NCBI GenBank assembly: GCA_046598525.1
Contig: JBKJIJ010000004.1
Coordinates: 124,001-188,000 of the forward strand
Length of the DNA: 64,000 nucleotides
Direction: 5' to 3'
From: Methylotenera_A sp046598525
Lineage (GTDB): Bacteria > Pseudomonadota > Gammaproteobacteria > Burkholderiales > Methylophilaceae
A program made the position numbers and the translations under genes. This document shows positions 18,538 to 27,468 of this stretch, piece after piece (position 1 is the first letter of the stretch; the number at the start of each line of letters is the position of its first letter). The notes below the pieces were generated by a model. The model was not told the origin of the DNA and searched no databases. It saw nothing but the letters and a program-made list of their open reading frames with translations.

Positions 18538-21522
18538 TTAAAAATTAAATAACTCTTTAAGCGCTTTTTCTTTGGCTTGCTCTTTTAACGATTTGGGTTC
18601 TTCAGCCGGTGCAGGAGCAGCAGCAGGCGCTGTTTGTGCAGGTGCAGATTCAGTACCTGCCGCCGCTGAATCTGCTGGCTTTTTCTTATTGAGCAAGCCT
18701 TTTAATGCGTCTAATTTATTATCGCCGCCAATTAATTCTTTAACGGCGGCGCCTTTTTCGCCACCTACTTTATCTAGCAATCTAGATTGCGCTAACGCTG
18801 TACCAATCGCCGCGAAATCCATGCCGTATTTTGGGCTGGCAAAAGTGCCAGAAATTTTTAGTGGTATGCCAATGCCGCTTAAATCGTCCAAATCTGCTCC
18901 GCCCTGACCTTTTAGAGATTTGACAATGGTTGGCTTAGCAAGGTAATTGATGGTTTCATTCGCAATATCAATATCGCCGCGGCTATCACCTTTTGCCAAG
19001 CGCAACACAGGCGCTTTCATGGCTAAATCTTCGTTATGCGCTACGCCATTTTTAATCGTAAAAGTCGCAACCAATTCACTAGAGTCGGTTTTTTTGCTTT
19101 TATCGGCGCTGGCATCTTTGGCTTTTAAAATGTTCACTTTGCTTTTTAGTTCGCGAATACTTCCTGCAATATCCACACCTTTTAGCGCGCCATCGGCCAA
19201 ATTAAGCGCCGCACTGCCTGCCAAGGCTTTTTTAAGCGCATTCACGCTGGCGCCTTGCGTGGTCACATCTACATTTACATTACCTGTGCCGCTTAACATA
19301 TCGTTATTAATGGCATCTACCAGCAGTGGCCCAATCGAAATTCTTTTCATATTTTGCTGAAAAGTAATTACAGGCGTGGCGCGCGCGTCTACTTTTAGCA
19401 GGCCGCTCATGCTGCCTTGATATAAATTAGCCGAAAAAGGCGAAAGCGTTGCAACGCCGCCATTGGTTTTAAGGCCCACATTCACGTTTTGCGTTTTAAC
19501 ATTGGCTAGTTTTAATTTGCCAATTTTCGCCTCACCAGAGGCATTAAGCTTTTTTAGCGCGCTCAAATCTATAGGCGTATCGGCGCTGTTTTTGTTGCCA
19601 GATTCGCCTTTGGTAATGTATCTATCGGCGTCTAGTTGGTCGATATTAAGCGCAAAATTAAAGGCAGGATTGCTAAACTGAGTAATGCCCAAATTAGCAC
19701 TTATTTGGCTATCATCCACCTTAGCGTTTAATGGGTTTAAGCTCAGTTTTTCGCCATCGGCTTTTAGATTGATATTAATATTGCTGGCTTTGGTTTTGCC
19801 GTATTTTAGATTGCCCACGCGAATGGATCCATTGGCATTTAAGGCTTTTAAGGCGCTTAAATCCAGCGGTTTACTGCTACCGCTGTTTTCTTTTTTAGCG
19901 CCCGTTTCAGCCACTATATATTGGTCTAAATCCACTTGGTCTACATCTAAATTAAACGTATAAAGCGGTTTTGCAAATTGGCTAATGCCAAGGCTACCTT
20001 TAATTTGGCTGTTATCTACCTTAACATTTAAGCCGCTTAAGGTTAATTTTTGGCCGTCGGCTTTAATGCCTACATTTAGGCCAGAAACGCGGTATTTTTC
20101 ATATAAAATGCTGCCAACGTTTAATTTGCCATCTAATAACAAGTTTTTAAGCGCGGTTAAATCGGCCGGCTTATTGCTGGCTTTGCTATCCGATTTTGCG
20201 GCGCTGCTTTTTGGCAGCAATTTATTTAAATCCAATTTATCGGCATTTAAATTAAATTTAATACTGGGTTTTTTAAAGCTGGCCACATTCACGTCACCCA
20301 CCAGCTTGGTTTCCGCAATGGCTAAATTAAATTTGCTGTTCACCAATTCTTTTCTAATATCAGCATTGGCACTCAAATTAAAGCTGCCGCTCATGCTGCC
20401 ATTGGGTAAGCTGGGGTCTTTTACCTGTAATTTACCCACTAATTTTGGAATATCAAAAACCATGTTTTGAATATTGCCGCTAAATGGCGATGCAAATGTG
20501 CCTGTAACAGTGCGCTTGCCCTGCACCATGGCTAAATCGCCCGTTATGCCGCTGCTTTGAATGGCTTTGGGTGAGCCTTTCATATCGGCCAACACCATAT
20601 TAGCTTTTAAGTTGCCGCCCGCATTTTCTTGCGTAAAGCTGACAGTCACTTTTTTGCTGTCTACTTCATTTTTGGCAATGGTAATGGCAGGCGCATTAAG
20701 GTTAACACTTTGTGTGCTGCCATCAAATTTGCCAGATGCCACCAACTGCAAGCCATCCACCAAAAATTCTAGCTGCTCAGGCTTGGCGTCTACGTCGCCA
20801 TTCATTTTAATATCCATGCCAGTGCCGCACAGCATTTCGCCGGTAATGTGCGTATCTAGGCCTTTTACTTGGTAGTGTTTGTTTGCGGGGTCGGCTAAAA
20901 AATTGCCTTTTAATGCCACTTTGGCGTCAACAATTGGCTGATTCGCTTTTATATTAAAGTCTGTTTCTAAATCTACAGGCTCAGCCAAAGCAAAATGGCC
21001 CGATGTCATATTAAATGCCGAAATTTGGTAATTTGAACCAGTGCCTTCATCGCTGTAATTGATGGCCGAATTGGTGATATTCACGCCATCTACATCAAAT
21101 TTAATGGTTTCCGATTCCTCTTCTTTGCTTAAAAGGTCATCAAAATTGGAGCTGCCATCTTTGTATTTAATAATATTGGCTTTGGCACCATCAATATAAA
21201 CCGTATCAACCACCAACTGTTTTTTAAGCAAAGGCATGACTTCTAGCGCCACTTTTACGCTATTGACAGAGGCAAATTCGGCATTGGATTTGTGACCAGA
21301 AATCGAAATTTTGCCTAAATCGGCACCAATTTTTGGCCAAAAACTTAAGCCAATATCGCCATCAATGGTTAAAGTGCGGTCTTTTTTATCTTTAACCAGC
21401 TTAATAATGTCATCTTTATAGTCGTTGGGGTTAAAGGTGGCGACAAAGAAAGCAGCCACTAGCAAAACCAATAAAATAAGGCCGCCAATGCCATAAAGCG
21501 CATATTTAATTAATTTATTCAT
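18538..21522 (-). CDS. AsmA family protein
   Basis: A 994-residue inner-membrane-anchored periplasmic protein. One N-terminal membrane helix (about residues 8-30) is followed by the AsmA opening FNPNDYKDDI and a long repeating beta-sheet body typical of the bridge-like lipid-transfer superfamily. About 90-residue modules repeat in the middle, each opening with DLSALKxLNA and ending with a D-QLD-DRYI-like sequence; at least three copies are seen. The C-terminus has the AsmA_2 region, then an Ala/Pro-rich linker and a basic tail. Likely role: phospholipid traffic or outer-membrane assembly. It is downstream of uppP on the same strand, 54 bp away. Confidence 0.88.
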   Translation of the reverse strand: MNKLIKYALYGIGGLILLVLLVAAFFVATFNPNDYKDDIIKLVKDKKDRTLTIDGDIGLSFWPKIGADLGKISISGHKSNAEFASVNSVKVALEVMPLLKKQLVVDTVYIDGAKANIIKYKDGSSNFDDLLSKEEESETIKFDVDGVNITNSAINYSDEGTGSNYQISAFNMTSGHFALAEPVDLETDFNIKANQPIVDAKVALKGNFLADPANKHYQVKGLDTHITGEMLCGTGMDIKMNGDVDAKPEQLEFLVDGLQLVASGKFDGSTQSVNLNAPAITIAKNEVDSKKVTVSFTQENAGGNLKANMVLADMKGSPKAIQSSGITGDLAMVQGKRTVTGTFASPFSGNIQNMVFDIPKLVGKLQVKDPSLPNGSMSGSFNLSANADIRKELVNSKFNLAIAETKLVGDVNVASFKKPSIKFNLNADKLDLNKLLPKSSAAKSDSKASNKPADLTALKNLLLDGKLNVGSILYEKYRVSGLNVGIKADGQKLTLSGLNVKVDNSQIKGSLGISQFAKPLYTFNLDVDQVDLDQYIVAETGAKKENSGSSKPLDLSALKALNANGSIRVGNLKYGKTKASNININLKADGEKLSLNPLNAKVDDSQISANLGITQFSNPAFNFALNIDQLDADRYITKGESGNKNSADTPIDLSALKKLNASGEAKIGKLKLANVKTQNVNVGLKTNGGVATLSPFSANLYQGSMSGLLKVDARATPVITFQQNMKRISIGPLLVDAINNDMLSGTGNVNVDVTTQGASVNALKKALAGSAALNLADGALKGVDIAGSIRELKSKVNILKAKDASADKSKKTDSSELVATFTIKNGVAHNEDLAMKAPVLRLAKGDSRGDIDIANETINYLAKPTIVKSLKGQGGADLDDLSGIGIPLKISGTFASPKYGMDFAAIGTALAQSRLLDKVGGEKGAAVKELIGGDNKLDALKGLLNKKKPADSAAAGTESAPAQTAPAAAPAPAEEPKSLKEQAKEKALKELFNF

Positions 21523-21576
21523 CTTGTTTCTCTTTTCATGCCAGAGTCAAAAATACGCCAATCAAATATCTGCTAA

Positions 21577-22377
21577 TTACCAAAAATACCATAATACAAG
21601 CACGCCAAACACAATGCGATACCACGCAAACGGCACAAAATTATGCGTTTGCACAAAGCGAATTAAAAACTTTACGGCAATTAATGCGGATAAAAATGCC
21701 GTTACAAAACCAATGGCAAACACGGTTAAATCGTCCGCGTTTAATAAGCGCCAGCTTTTTAATAAATCGTAGCCAGTGGCGGCAAACATAATGGGGATGG
21801 CTAAAAAGAATGAAAACTCAGTCGCCACGGTGCGATTTAAGCCAAAAATCATGCCACCTAAAATGGTGGCGCCAGCGCGCGATACGCCCGGCACCAATGC
21901 TAGCGCTTGCGCAAAGCCAATTTGCAAAGCTTGTTTGCTGCTAATGTCATCCACGCTTTGAGTAGGCGTTTTTAGCGGTAGTTTTTCAATCAATAAAATC
22001 GCAAAACCACCTACAATTAAGGCGATGGCTACGGTAATCGGTGAAAACAAATATTGTTTAATAGCACCGTGAAAAGCCAAGCCCAATAAGGCAGCAGGAA
22101 TAAACGCAATTAATAAATTGCGCACAAAATGTTGCGCTTTGGCCTCTTTAGTTAAGTTGGTTACAGTATCCACCAAGCGTTGTTTAAAGGCCCAGCAAAC
22201 GGCTAAAATCGCGCCTAATTGAATGATGATTTCAAAAATATCACGTTTTTCTTTGCTTAAAAAGCCTAAAATATCGCCGACAATAATCAAATGACCAGTG
22301 CTACTGATGGGTAAAAATTCCGTTGCGCCTTCTACTAGGCCCATGATGACGGTTTTTAAAAGAAGTATTAAATCCAT
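21577..22377 (-). CDS. uppP: Undecaprenyl-diphosphatase
   Basis: BacA-type membrane enzyme that dephosphorylates undecaprenyl pyrophosphate, recycling the lipid carrier for peptidoglycan and other wall polymers. The 266 residues form about eight membrane spans and contain both family signatures: EGATEFLPISSTGHL near residues 16-30 and PGVSRAGATI in the second half. Usual length. The name bacA is also used. Confidence 0.96.
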   Translation of the reverse strand: MDLILLLKTVIMGLVEGATEFLPISSTGHLIIVGDILGFLSKEKRDIFEIIIQLGAILAVCWAFKQRLVDTVTNLTKEAKAQHFVRNLLIAFIPAALLGLAFHGAIKQYLFSPITVAIALIVGGFAILLIEKLPLKTPTQSVDDISSKQALQIGFAQALALVPGVSRAGATILGGMIFGLNRTVATEFSFFLAIPIMFAATGYDLLKSWRLLNADDLTVFAIGFVTAFLSALIAVKFLIRFVQTHNFVPFAWYRIVFGVLVLWYFW

Positions 22378-22431
22378 AATTGATATTTTTTTGAATAGTT
22401 GACCTGCATTTTATCAGGTTTAACAAATTAT

Positions 22432-22453
22432 AAAGGGTGCATTAGCACCCTTT
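22432..22453. terminator. Terminator between yidB-like gene and uppP
   Basis: AAAGGGTGC (22432-22440) pairs perfectly with GCACCCTTT (22445-22453) around a four-base loop. It lies after the stop of the leftward yidB-like gene and before uppP. The T run is short (TTTATAATTT). Confidence 0.7.
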
Positions 22454-22488
22454 AGTTTGAAGCTTTTATGACCCGAAACAGCCGATTT

Positions 22489-22878
22489 TTATTTCAACAT
22501 TCCCAATACGGTTGATAAAATATTGCCTGATTCAGCTGGCACTTCGCCATCTGGCGTTAATTTATCGACTACGCCTGGTAAATGTTGGGCAATTTGTGCG
22601 CTTAATGTTTCTGGATTAATGCCAAATTTAGCTGCCATTTCAGCAATCGCGCCGCTACCTAAAACGCTAGCAATTTGATCAGAAGAAACAGGCATATTTT
22701 CGCCTTTACCAACCCATGAAGCTGCCGTTTCACCTAAACCACCTTGTTTAAATTTATCTAAAATACCGCTTAAGCCACCGTTTTGATTAAATAAATCCAT
22801 CGCGATTTGCGCCATGCCGCCTTGCTCGCCGCCCAATTTGCCTAACATTGCCCCTGCTACGCTATCTAATAAACCCAT
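22489..22878 (-). CDS. YidB-like DUF937 protein
   Basis: A 129-residue cytosolic protein of the DUF937/YidB type, rich in Gly and Ala: it begins MGLLDSVAGAMLGKLGG, has a central SVLGSGAIAEMAAKFGI segment and ends with a short VLGMLK helix. The function of the family is unclear. The ATG at 22878 is chosen because AAGGAGA lies directly upstream; an in-frame extension to 22977 would add 33 unrelated residues. It diverges from cynS. Confidence 0.85.
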   Translation of the reverse strand: MGLLDSVAGAMLGKLGGEQGGMAQIAMDLFNQNGGLSGILDKFKQGGLGETAASWVGKGENMPVSSDQIASVLGSGAIAEMAAKFGINPETLSAQIAQHLPGVVDKLTPDGEVPAESGNILSTVLGMLK

Positions 22879-22985
22879 TTGTGTTCTCCTTAATAATGAT
22901 GCACTGACAAAATTTAGCAAACTGCTTACAAAACAAGTGTTTGGCTTGCGCGCGATTATATGTGCGCAAAGTGACACAGGCCAAA

Positions 22986-23001
22986 TGGTACATTAGTTGC
23001 T
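22986..23001 (+). promoter_or_regulatory. Candidate sigma-54 promoter of cynS
   Basis: TGGTAC-N5-TTGCT has the GG and GC pairs exactly 10 bases apart, one mismatch from the TGGCAC/TTGCW consensus. Predicted start is near 23012, 44 bases before cynS. An inverted repeat TTGCGC-N12-GCGCAA at 22946-22969 lies just upstream. Nitrogen-type (NtrC) control of cyanase would make sense, but the evidence is pattern only. Confidence 0.45.
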
Positions 23002-23055
23002 TATGTAAAAACAATACTGCCCGCAATTTTTACAAACGTTAACAAGGAAACAAGC

Positions 23056-23499
23056 ATGAATCGCCAAGATGTAACCGAGATGATTATTATCAATAAAAAA
23101 AGCAAAGGGCTTACTTGGCTGGATATTGCCAACACAATTGGCTTATCAAAAGAATGGACAACCGCCGCGCTAATGGGGCAAATGACGCTTAACGAAGCGC
23201 AAGCTACCACTATTGGTGCGGCGCTAGATTTGCCAGAACAGGCAGTGGCCTTGCTGCAAACCGTGCCGTACAAAGGCAGCCTGCCCACTGCCGTGCCAAC
23301 GGATCCGCTGTTATACCGATTTTATGAGCTGTTAAATGTGTATGGCACCACCATTAAATCGCTTATTCATGAGGAATTTGGCGATGGCATTATGAGTGCA
23401 ATTGATTTTTCGATGGATATTCAGCGTGAGGCAAACCCAATGGGTGACCGCGTGAAAATTGTATTAAACGGTAAGTTTTTGGCTTATAAAACCTATTAA
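23056..23499 (+). CDS. cynS: Cyanate hydratase (cyanase)
   Basis: Decomposes cyanate with bicarbonate to ammonia and CO2, for detoxification and as a nitrogen source. The 147 residues match the family. The catalytic triad is visible as R88, E91 and S114 (E. coli R96, E99, S122, a constant offset of 8). The N-terminal half is the usual HTH-like domain (WLDIANTIGLSKEW). AAGGAAAC precedes the ATG. No carbonic anhydrase or cyanate transporter gene is adjacent, so it stands alone. Confidence 0.97.
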   Translation: MNRQDVTEMIIINKKSKGLTWLDIANTIGLSKEWTTAALMGQMTLNEAQATTIGAALDLPEQAVALLQTVPYKGSLPTAVPTDPLLYRFYELLNVYGTTIKSLIHEEFGDGIMSAIDFSMDIQREANPMGDRVKIVLNGKFLAYKTY

Positions 23500-23527
23500 A
23501 ACGGTGATAGTTTTTTTGAAAAAATTA

Positions 23528-23557
23528 AAGCGCGTTGCACCAATGCAGCGCGCTTTA
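23528..23557. terminator. Terminator after cynS
   Basis: A 13-bp stem (23528-23540 with 23545-23557, one G-T pair) around a four-base loop, GC-rich in the middle and with AAA/TTT ends. It sits between the convergent cynS and rluF-like genes and can serve both. Confidence 0.75.
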
Positions 23558-23596
23558 GATTGATTAATGCACTAATTAATTGCTGAAATCGTTCAG

Positions 23597-24916
23597 TTAA
23601 AAGCGCTCGTTATCTCTTAAATAGCGCCATTGCCCAGGTGGCAATTTACCTAAATTAACGCTACCAATACGCACACGTTTTAAACCCACCACAAACAAGC
23701 CCACCATTTCGCACATGCGGCGAATTTGGCGTTTTTTGCCTTCGCGCAACACAAAGCGCAATTGGTCTTCATTCTGCCAGCTTACTTTGGCAGGCTTCAA
23801 TTTTTCGCCATCTAAACTTAAGCCGTGGTTTAAACTTTGTAAATCCGCATCACTTAATGTGCCTTCAACTCGCACCAAATATTCTTTTTCAACACTTGAG
23901 TCTTCACCAATCAAATGGCGCGCAATTCGACCATCCTGAGTGAGTACTAACAAACCTGTTGAATCAATATCCAAGCGACCTGCTGGCGCTAGGCCATGCA
24001 AAAATCCACGCTGAAATTCTTTAGCATTGTAGTCACTTAAATCAGGGTCATCCATCCATTCATTATCTGGATGCACCAATACAATCGCAGGCTGGTAGCC
24101 GTCTTCTGCCTGCCCGCTCACATAGCCCACAGGCTTGTGCAGCAAAATGGTCACTTGCTCCGCTTGCTGCTCATAAGCATAAGCGCTAATCAAAATTTCG
24201 GCATCAGGCTTAATGCGCGTGCCCAGCGTTTCCATAATCACGCCATCCACTTTCACCCAGCCATTCACAATCCATTCATCCGCCTCGCGACGCGAACAAA
24301 TACCGCGTTCCGCCATCACTTTAGAAAGGCGCGGCATATCAACATTTACAGGTGAAGACTTATAAGCCGCTTTTGCCGCGGCGCCATATTGCGGCGTTGC
24401 CACCGCGTCATAACCATCGCGCACTTTGCCACCACGGCGCGGCGCTTGGCGATATTGCGGCTCATTTTTATCCGGGCGCGGAGTAACGCGCGTATCTACA
24501 CCAGCAGGTTTGTGTTGTTTTGGTTCACTGTCATCCGCCCTTAATGAGCTTCTTAGCGGACGATTTTCATCAGACCTGTAAGTAGGCCTATCAGCCGATT
24601 GCTCCGCAAACGGCTCACCATGCGCTTTGCCATCGAAACGATGATTACGCTGACGGGTGCTATCTGAAGTTTTTGCAGCGCCAGCAGATCTATTTTCACT
24701 ACCCACGTTTGCACGCGTCCCAGCATCGCGTCCGTCATTCTCGCGAACGCGGGAATCCATTTTGGCTTTTGAATAAGGTTCAGTATCGTCAGCTCTAGCC
24801 ACAGGCTTAGGCGGCGCCAACGTCCTATCGCGCTTAGATGGATCAACACGACGCACAGGCGTTTTGCTAGCCGTTGCCGCATCGTTTGGTTTTTTAGTGA
24901 TTTTAATAGTGGTCAA
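23597..24916 (-). CDS. RluB/RluF-type 23S rRNA pseudouridine synthase with a long disordered N-terminus
   Basis: The C-terminal 250 residues are a full RsuA/RluB/RluF enzyme: S4 domain (RLSKVMAERGICSRREAD), catalytic Asp in GRLDIDSTGLLVLT, and EGKKRQIRRMCE near the end, closest to RluF. It converts a uridine of large-subunit rRNA to pseudouridine. About 190 extra residues lie in front, rich in charged, Pro and Ala residues and likely disordered. Such extensions are common in this family, but part of this one (SRVREND) is the translation of a dispersed palindromic DNA repeat inserted in frame. The target site cannot be fixed from sequence. Confidence 0.88.
   Translation of the reverse strand: MTTIKITKKPNDAATASKTPVRRVDPSKRDRTLAPPKPVARADDTEPYSKAKMDSRVRENDGRDAGTRANVGSENRSAGAAKTSDSTRQRNHRFDGKAHGEPFAEQSADRPTYRSDENRPLRSSLRADDSEPKQHKPAGVDTRVTPRPDKNEPQYRQAPRRGGKVRDGYDAVATPQYGAAAKAAYKSSPVNVDMPRLSKVMAERGICSRREADEWIVNGWVKVDGVIMETLGTRIKPDAEILISAYAYEQQAEQVTILLHKPVGYVSGQAEDGYQPAIVLVHPDNEWMDDPDLSDYNAKEFQRGFLHGLAPAGRLDIDSTGLLVLTQDGRIARHLIGEDSSVEKEYLVRVEGTLSDADLQSLNHGLSLDGEKLKPAKVSWQNEDQLRFVLREGKKRQIRRMCEMVGLFVVGLKRVRIGSVNLGKLPPGQWRYLRDNERF
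24733..24762. repeat. Dispersed repeat element inside the rluF-like gene
   Basis: This stretch is the CGTCATTCTCGCGAACGCGG-AATCC type element that I recall as one of the commonest short repeats in proteobacterial genomes. Its translation products (SRVREND in one direction, WIPAFARMT in the other) recur as spurious peptides. Here it lies in the reading frame and adds residues to the disordered N-terminal region without a stop. Confidence 0.65.
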
Positions 24917-25030
24917 AATAAGCTACAAGGTTTTGTTAATAAAGCTATTTTAACAAACAATTGACGATGACCCTATGGTTATTAATTGCCAAAATTTTAA
25001 TGGAATATTTACCAAAAAGATATTTAGGTT

Positions 25031-25057
25031 TAAACTAGACTAACCTAACTTAGTTTA
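25031..25057 (+). promoter_or_regulatory. Inverted repeat before the toxin-antitoxin genes
   Basis: TAAACTA (25031-25037) and TAGTTTA (25051-25057) are inverted copies 13 bases apart, ending 12 bases before the antitoxin ATG. VapB/Phd-type antitoxins usually bind such repeats to repress their own operon. Short arms, so tentative. Confidence 0.4.
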
Positions 25058-25069
25058 CTGGAGTTTGTC

Positions 25070-25312
25070 ATGCAAACCGTCAACATTCACGAGGCTAAAA
25101 CACAGCTTTCAAAATTAATAGAGCAAGCCGTAAAGGGTGAATCCTTCATTATTGCCAAAGCTGGCAAACCACTGGTTAAAGTCACTAAATTGGATGCGCC
25201 CGCGCCAAAAGCAAAAAAACGCATTGGATTTATGACTGGGCAAATTCAAGTGCCAAGCGATTTTGATGCAATGGGCAAAGATGAAATCGCCAATCTGTTT
25301 GGCGTGGAATAA
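25070..25312 (+). CDS. Phd/YefM-type antitoxin
   Basis: An 80-residue antitoxin. The N-terminal half has the Phd/YefM DNA-binding pattern (VNIHEAKTQLSKLIEQA, then GKPLVKV); the C-terminal half is the flexible part expected to block the toxin. A GGAG ribosome site precedes the ATG. It ends 5 bases before the PIN toxin gene. Expected job: repress the operon and neutralise the toxin. Confidence 0.9.
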   Translation: MQTVNIHEAKTQLSKLIEQAVKGESFIIAKAGKPLVKVTKLDAPAPKAKKRIGFMTGQIQVPSDFDAMGKDEIANLFGVE

Positions 25313-25317
25313 CGCGC

Positions 25318-25704
25318 ATGAAACTATTGCTAGACATACACATATTGCTTTGGGCGGCGCAAGGCGCAGAACAGCTTTCAAGCAAAGCAAAAGCACTGAT
25401 AGAAGACCCAGAAAACCAACTTTATTTTAGCGCCGCCAGCCTATGGGAAATAGCCATCAAAAACAAACTAGGCCGCGCCGATTTTAAAGTGGATTTGGCT
25501 GTGCTAAGACGAAACTTGCTAGACAACGGCTTTGAAGAAACCGCCATCAACAGCGCGCATACAATTGGCGTAGATGCATTACCCAACATCCACAAAGATC
25601 CGTTTGATCGTATGCTGATTGCGCAAACGGCAGTGGAGGGCATTACACTGATGACGGCGGATAGTTTGGTGGCGGAATATCCAGTGGCGGTAATGAAAGT
25701 ATAG
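25318..25704 (+). CDS. PIN-domain toxin (VapC-like)
   Basis: A 128-residue PIN ribonuclease expected to cleave a specific RNA when freed from the antitoxin. Acidic metal-binding residues are visible: D6 in LLLDIHILLW, E43 in SLWEIAIK, the Asp pair in KDPFDRMLIAQ, and the late TADS motif. The first motif is usually LLLDTH; Thr is Ile here, which may lower activity. It pairs with the antitoxin gene just upstream. Confidence 0.9.
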   Translation: MKLLLDIHILLWAAQGAEQLSSKAKALIEDPENQLYFSAASLWEIAIKNKLGRADFKVDLAVLRRNLLDNGFEETAINSAHTIGVDALPNIHKDPFDRMLIAQTAVEGITLMTADSLVAEYPVAVMKV

Positions 25705-25734
25705 TATTCGCATTAATTATTTGAAAGCTAAAAA

Positions 25735-27414
25735 ATGTCTTTGTCAAAAGTTGAAATAAAAATATCAGACTTCTTATCAACCAATACGCCTGAAGTAATG
25801 GCAATAAAGGGCGCGTGGGGAGTGGGTAAAACATTCACATGGGATACGATCTAAAAAAAGGCAAAAAATAATAAGCAGATAGCTTTAAAAAAATATTCAT
25901 ACGTAAGCTTGTTTGGAATTAACAGCTTAGAAACATTCAAATCTGCTATTTTTGAAAATCTGATTAGTACAGACTTAATTGGAACCGTCGCAAATATTGA
26001 TACATTCAAGGACAACACGCAAAAATTAGCAGAAAAGTTTGGTCGAAAATATTTACCAATTTTGAAAGACATGCCATTAATAAAAGGGTTTGCATCCGCT
26101 GTAGATTCGTTATCTTTTTTGACAATTACAGAAACAATTATTTGTATTGATGATTTGGAACGAAAAGGTAAAAACCTAGAAATTAAAGACGTGTTAGGTT
26201 TAATTTCTCTTCTAAAAGAACAACGCAAGTGCAAAATCGTAATTTTAGTAAACGATGGTGAGTTTGGGATTGATGATTATGTGAAGTACAGAGAAAAGGT
26301 GATAGATGTTGAAATTGAGTTTACACCAACTTCCTCAGACAGTGCATCGATTGCATTTAATTCAAACTGGAGCGCATACGAATCAACCAAGGACTGTGCA
26401 ACAAAATTAAATATTAAGAACATCAGGCTGTTGAAGAAAATAGAAAGACTCGTTTCAGAAGCCGAGAAATATTGGCTAGGTAAGGAGCCAGAAACCAGAC
26501 AGCAGTTCATATCCTCTTTAACTTTGTTTGCATTAAGTCATTACGAGCAATCAAATAATAAATCTGCCCCGCCATTAGACTTTATCCTTAATACAGGTTA
26601 TGACGCATGGGGTTTTGGACTAGATGAAAATGCGTCTGATGAGAAAAAGAAATGGCGTAGTTATATATTTGACTATGGGTACCAGCACACAGATGAGTTA
26701 GATTTGAAAATTGCAGATGCAGTTATCAAAGGATATTTTGAAGATGAAGAAATTAAAAAGCTTGTAGATAACCAAAATATGCAAATTCTTGCCAATAAAT
26801 CTGCTAACTCATTCAGCGTTGCATGGAATTTATTCCATAACACTTTCGCTAATAATGAAAAAGAGTTGGTTGAAGCATTATTTAACAGCCTAATTATAAA
26901 TGCAAAAAATATAGCGCCTAATAATTTGAATGGTACTGTGTCACTATTTCGCGAATTAGGGCGAAATGATGAGGCAACACGAGTTATTGATGAATATATT
27001 GTCGCCCGAGATCAGGAGTTAGAAATATTTAATTTATCAAATAGTCATTTCTTCGGCGATAAAATTGACCTTGAAATTTTGGAAAAATTTAATAAACAAT
27101 TTATCCAAAATGAGAAAAAAGAAACAGCAAAAGATGTACTGCTAAGAATTTCAGAGAAAAATGGATGGAATCAAAAGGATGAAATCCTATTGGCGAGCAC
27201 CAGTGTTGACGAATACTATGAATTATTTACATCTGAAGTTGGAAACGACCTACCTCGCATAGTAAAAAAATGTCTTGAGTTTGGACAATTTTCAAATGCG
27301 GACGATAGGAATAAAATTATTGCAAATAATGCTAGGGAAGCACTTATCAAAATTGGAAATGAATCAAAGGTTAATAAGATTAGAGTGAAAAAATATGGAG
27401 TGAGTTTAGATTAA
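25735..27414 (+). pseudogene. KAP-like P-loop NTPase, interrupted by an in-frame TAA
   Basis: The ATG at 25735 opens a frame with a Walker A motif (GAWGVGKTFTWDT, ending at residue 38). A TAA at 25852-25854 stops it after 39 residues, yet the same frame then runs 520 codons to 27414. Downstream lies the Walker B of KAP NTPases, ICIDDLER, followed by a sensor-like KIVILVND. A single base change (TTA or similar to TAA) would explain the break. The remainder is helical and unrecognised. KAP NTPases are often membrane-linked, and some act in phage defence; here there are no membrane helices and the role is unknown. The DNA is clearly more AT-rich than its neighbours and sits beside a toxin pair, suggesting acquired DNA. 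A weak TTG at 25909 could start a Walker-A-less fragment. Confidence 0.75.
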
Positions 27415-27416
27415 TT

Positions 27417-27442
27417 AAAAAGCCAGCAAATGCTGGCTTTTT
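27417..27442. terminator. Bidirectional terminator
   Basis: AAAAAGCCAGCA (27417-27428) and TGCTGGCTTTTT (27431-27442) form a perfect 12-bp stem with a two-base gap, and T runs on both strands. It separates the NTPase gene from convergent thiC. Confidence 0.9.
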
Positions 27443-27468
27443 ATTGGTCAAAGCTTAATTAGAATCAA

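Noticed and set aside
18572..20875. Several long open frames opposite the asmA gene (and likewise opposite DUF748 at 13.7-16.0 kb)
   Set aside because: They mirror the codon bias of the real gene, are rich in Leu, Ser and Ala without domains, lack ribosome sites, and the AsmA features on the other strand are clear.
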